Part shown: piece after piece, positions 63,859 through 64,000 of the stretch | How positions within the stretch are numbered: position 1 is the first letter of the stretch | Layout of the letters: every line of letters begins with the position of its first letter | From: Clostridium sp. CS001 | GTDB lineage: Bacteria; Bacillota; Clostridia; Clostridiales; Clostridiaceae | Reading direction: 5' to 3' | Length of the DNA: 64,000 bases | NCBI RefSeq assembly: GCF_020443565.1 | Contig: NZ_JAIZZN010000005.1 | Coordinates: 62,001-126,000, forward strand | Notes under the pieces: model-generated | The model's database searches: none | Seen by the model: the letters and a program-made list of their open reading frames with translations, nothing else | Told to the model about the DNA's origin: nothing | Translations under genes and position numbers: made by a program

Positions 63859-64000
63859 ATTATACCTCCTTGTATTTCTATTGTTAGGTAAAGCTTATAA
63901 GCTGTTACCCTCCTAAAATACTTACTATTAATATATATAGAAATACTAAACAAAATATGATATTACCTAGGTTTATTCGTATTGCAAAATTCACCATAAT
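63859..64000. other. Upstream of sipL, window edge
   Basis: Holds the sipL ribosome site and a possible sigma-E promoter. No other gene is visible before the edge. Confidence 0.5.

Overview
The window is low-GC chromosomal DNA from an anaerobic, endospore-forming Firmicute, most like Clostridium sensu stricto. Evidence: AT-rich codon use, strong GGAGG ribosome sites, a dense set of sporulation and germination genes (spoIIID, mbl, spoIIQ, spoIID, spoIIR, ypeB, a gerA-type operon, sipL, yyaC), a reverse rubrerythrin and clostridial ferredoxin/regulator pairs. The species cannot be named from the sequence. No phage, insertion sequence or CRISPR array was seen. Nearly all genes lie on the minus strand; only yyaC, a Crp/Fnr regulator, reverse rubrerythrin and rpmE are on plus.

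Layout. 1-4.5 kb: accessory lactose region (partial LacI-type repressor, EamA transporter, GH2 beta-galactosidase with a palindromic operator inside its promoter). 4.5-9.3 kb: TetR regulator with an ABC exporter. 9.4-20 kb: prfB with a programmed +1 frameshift, secA, hpf, a structured RNA best matching the raiA motif, comFC, a degenerate comFA, recD2, and metK under a SAM-I riboswitch. 20.0-20.73 kb: seven tRNA genes (Thr, Tyr and Val repeats). 20.9-28.2 kb: sporulation and cell-wall genes (yyaC, mbl, spoIIID, spoIIQ, spoIID, murA, ywmB). 28.5-35.2 kb: complete F-type ATP synthase operon atpIBEFHAGDC. 36-41.4 kb: wecB, tagO-like, dCMP deaminase, then an iron-sulfur protein and a divergent Crp/Fnr regulator sharing a palindromic site, and reverse rubrerythrin behind a PerR-like box. 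41.4-51 kb: conserved Firmicute block upp, rpiB, truncated ywlE-like ORF, tsaC-type gene, ZIP transporter, prfA, prmC, yqhQ, tdk, rpmE, rho. 51-64 kb: two small unknown genes, ywiB-like, a PP-loop protein, ddl, ypeB, spoIIR, gerA-type operon, ispE and sipL.

Much of the order matches the Bacillus subtilis stretches rho-rpmE-tdk-prfA-prmC...rpiB-upp-atp and ywmB-murA-spoIID-spoIIQ-spoIIID-mbl, so most of the window is inherited core. The parts that stand out are the raiA-type RNA with its own promoter and terminator, the degenerate ComFA, the phosphatase-like truncated ORF, the Crp/Fnr-ferredoxin operator at the class II activation distance, and an unexplained hairpin element at 40.5 kb. All motif, promoter and structure calls were made by eye; no database search or folding was run.
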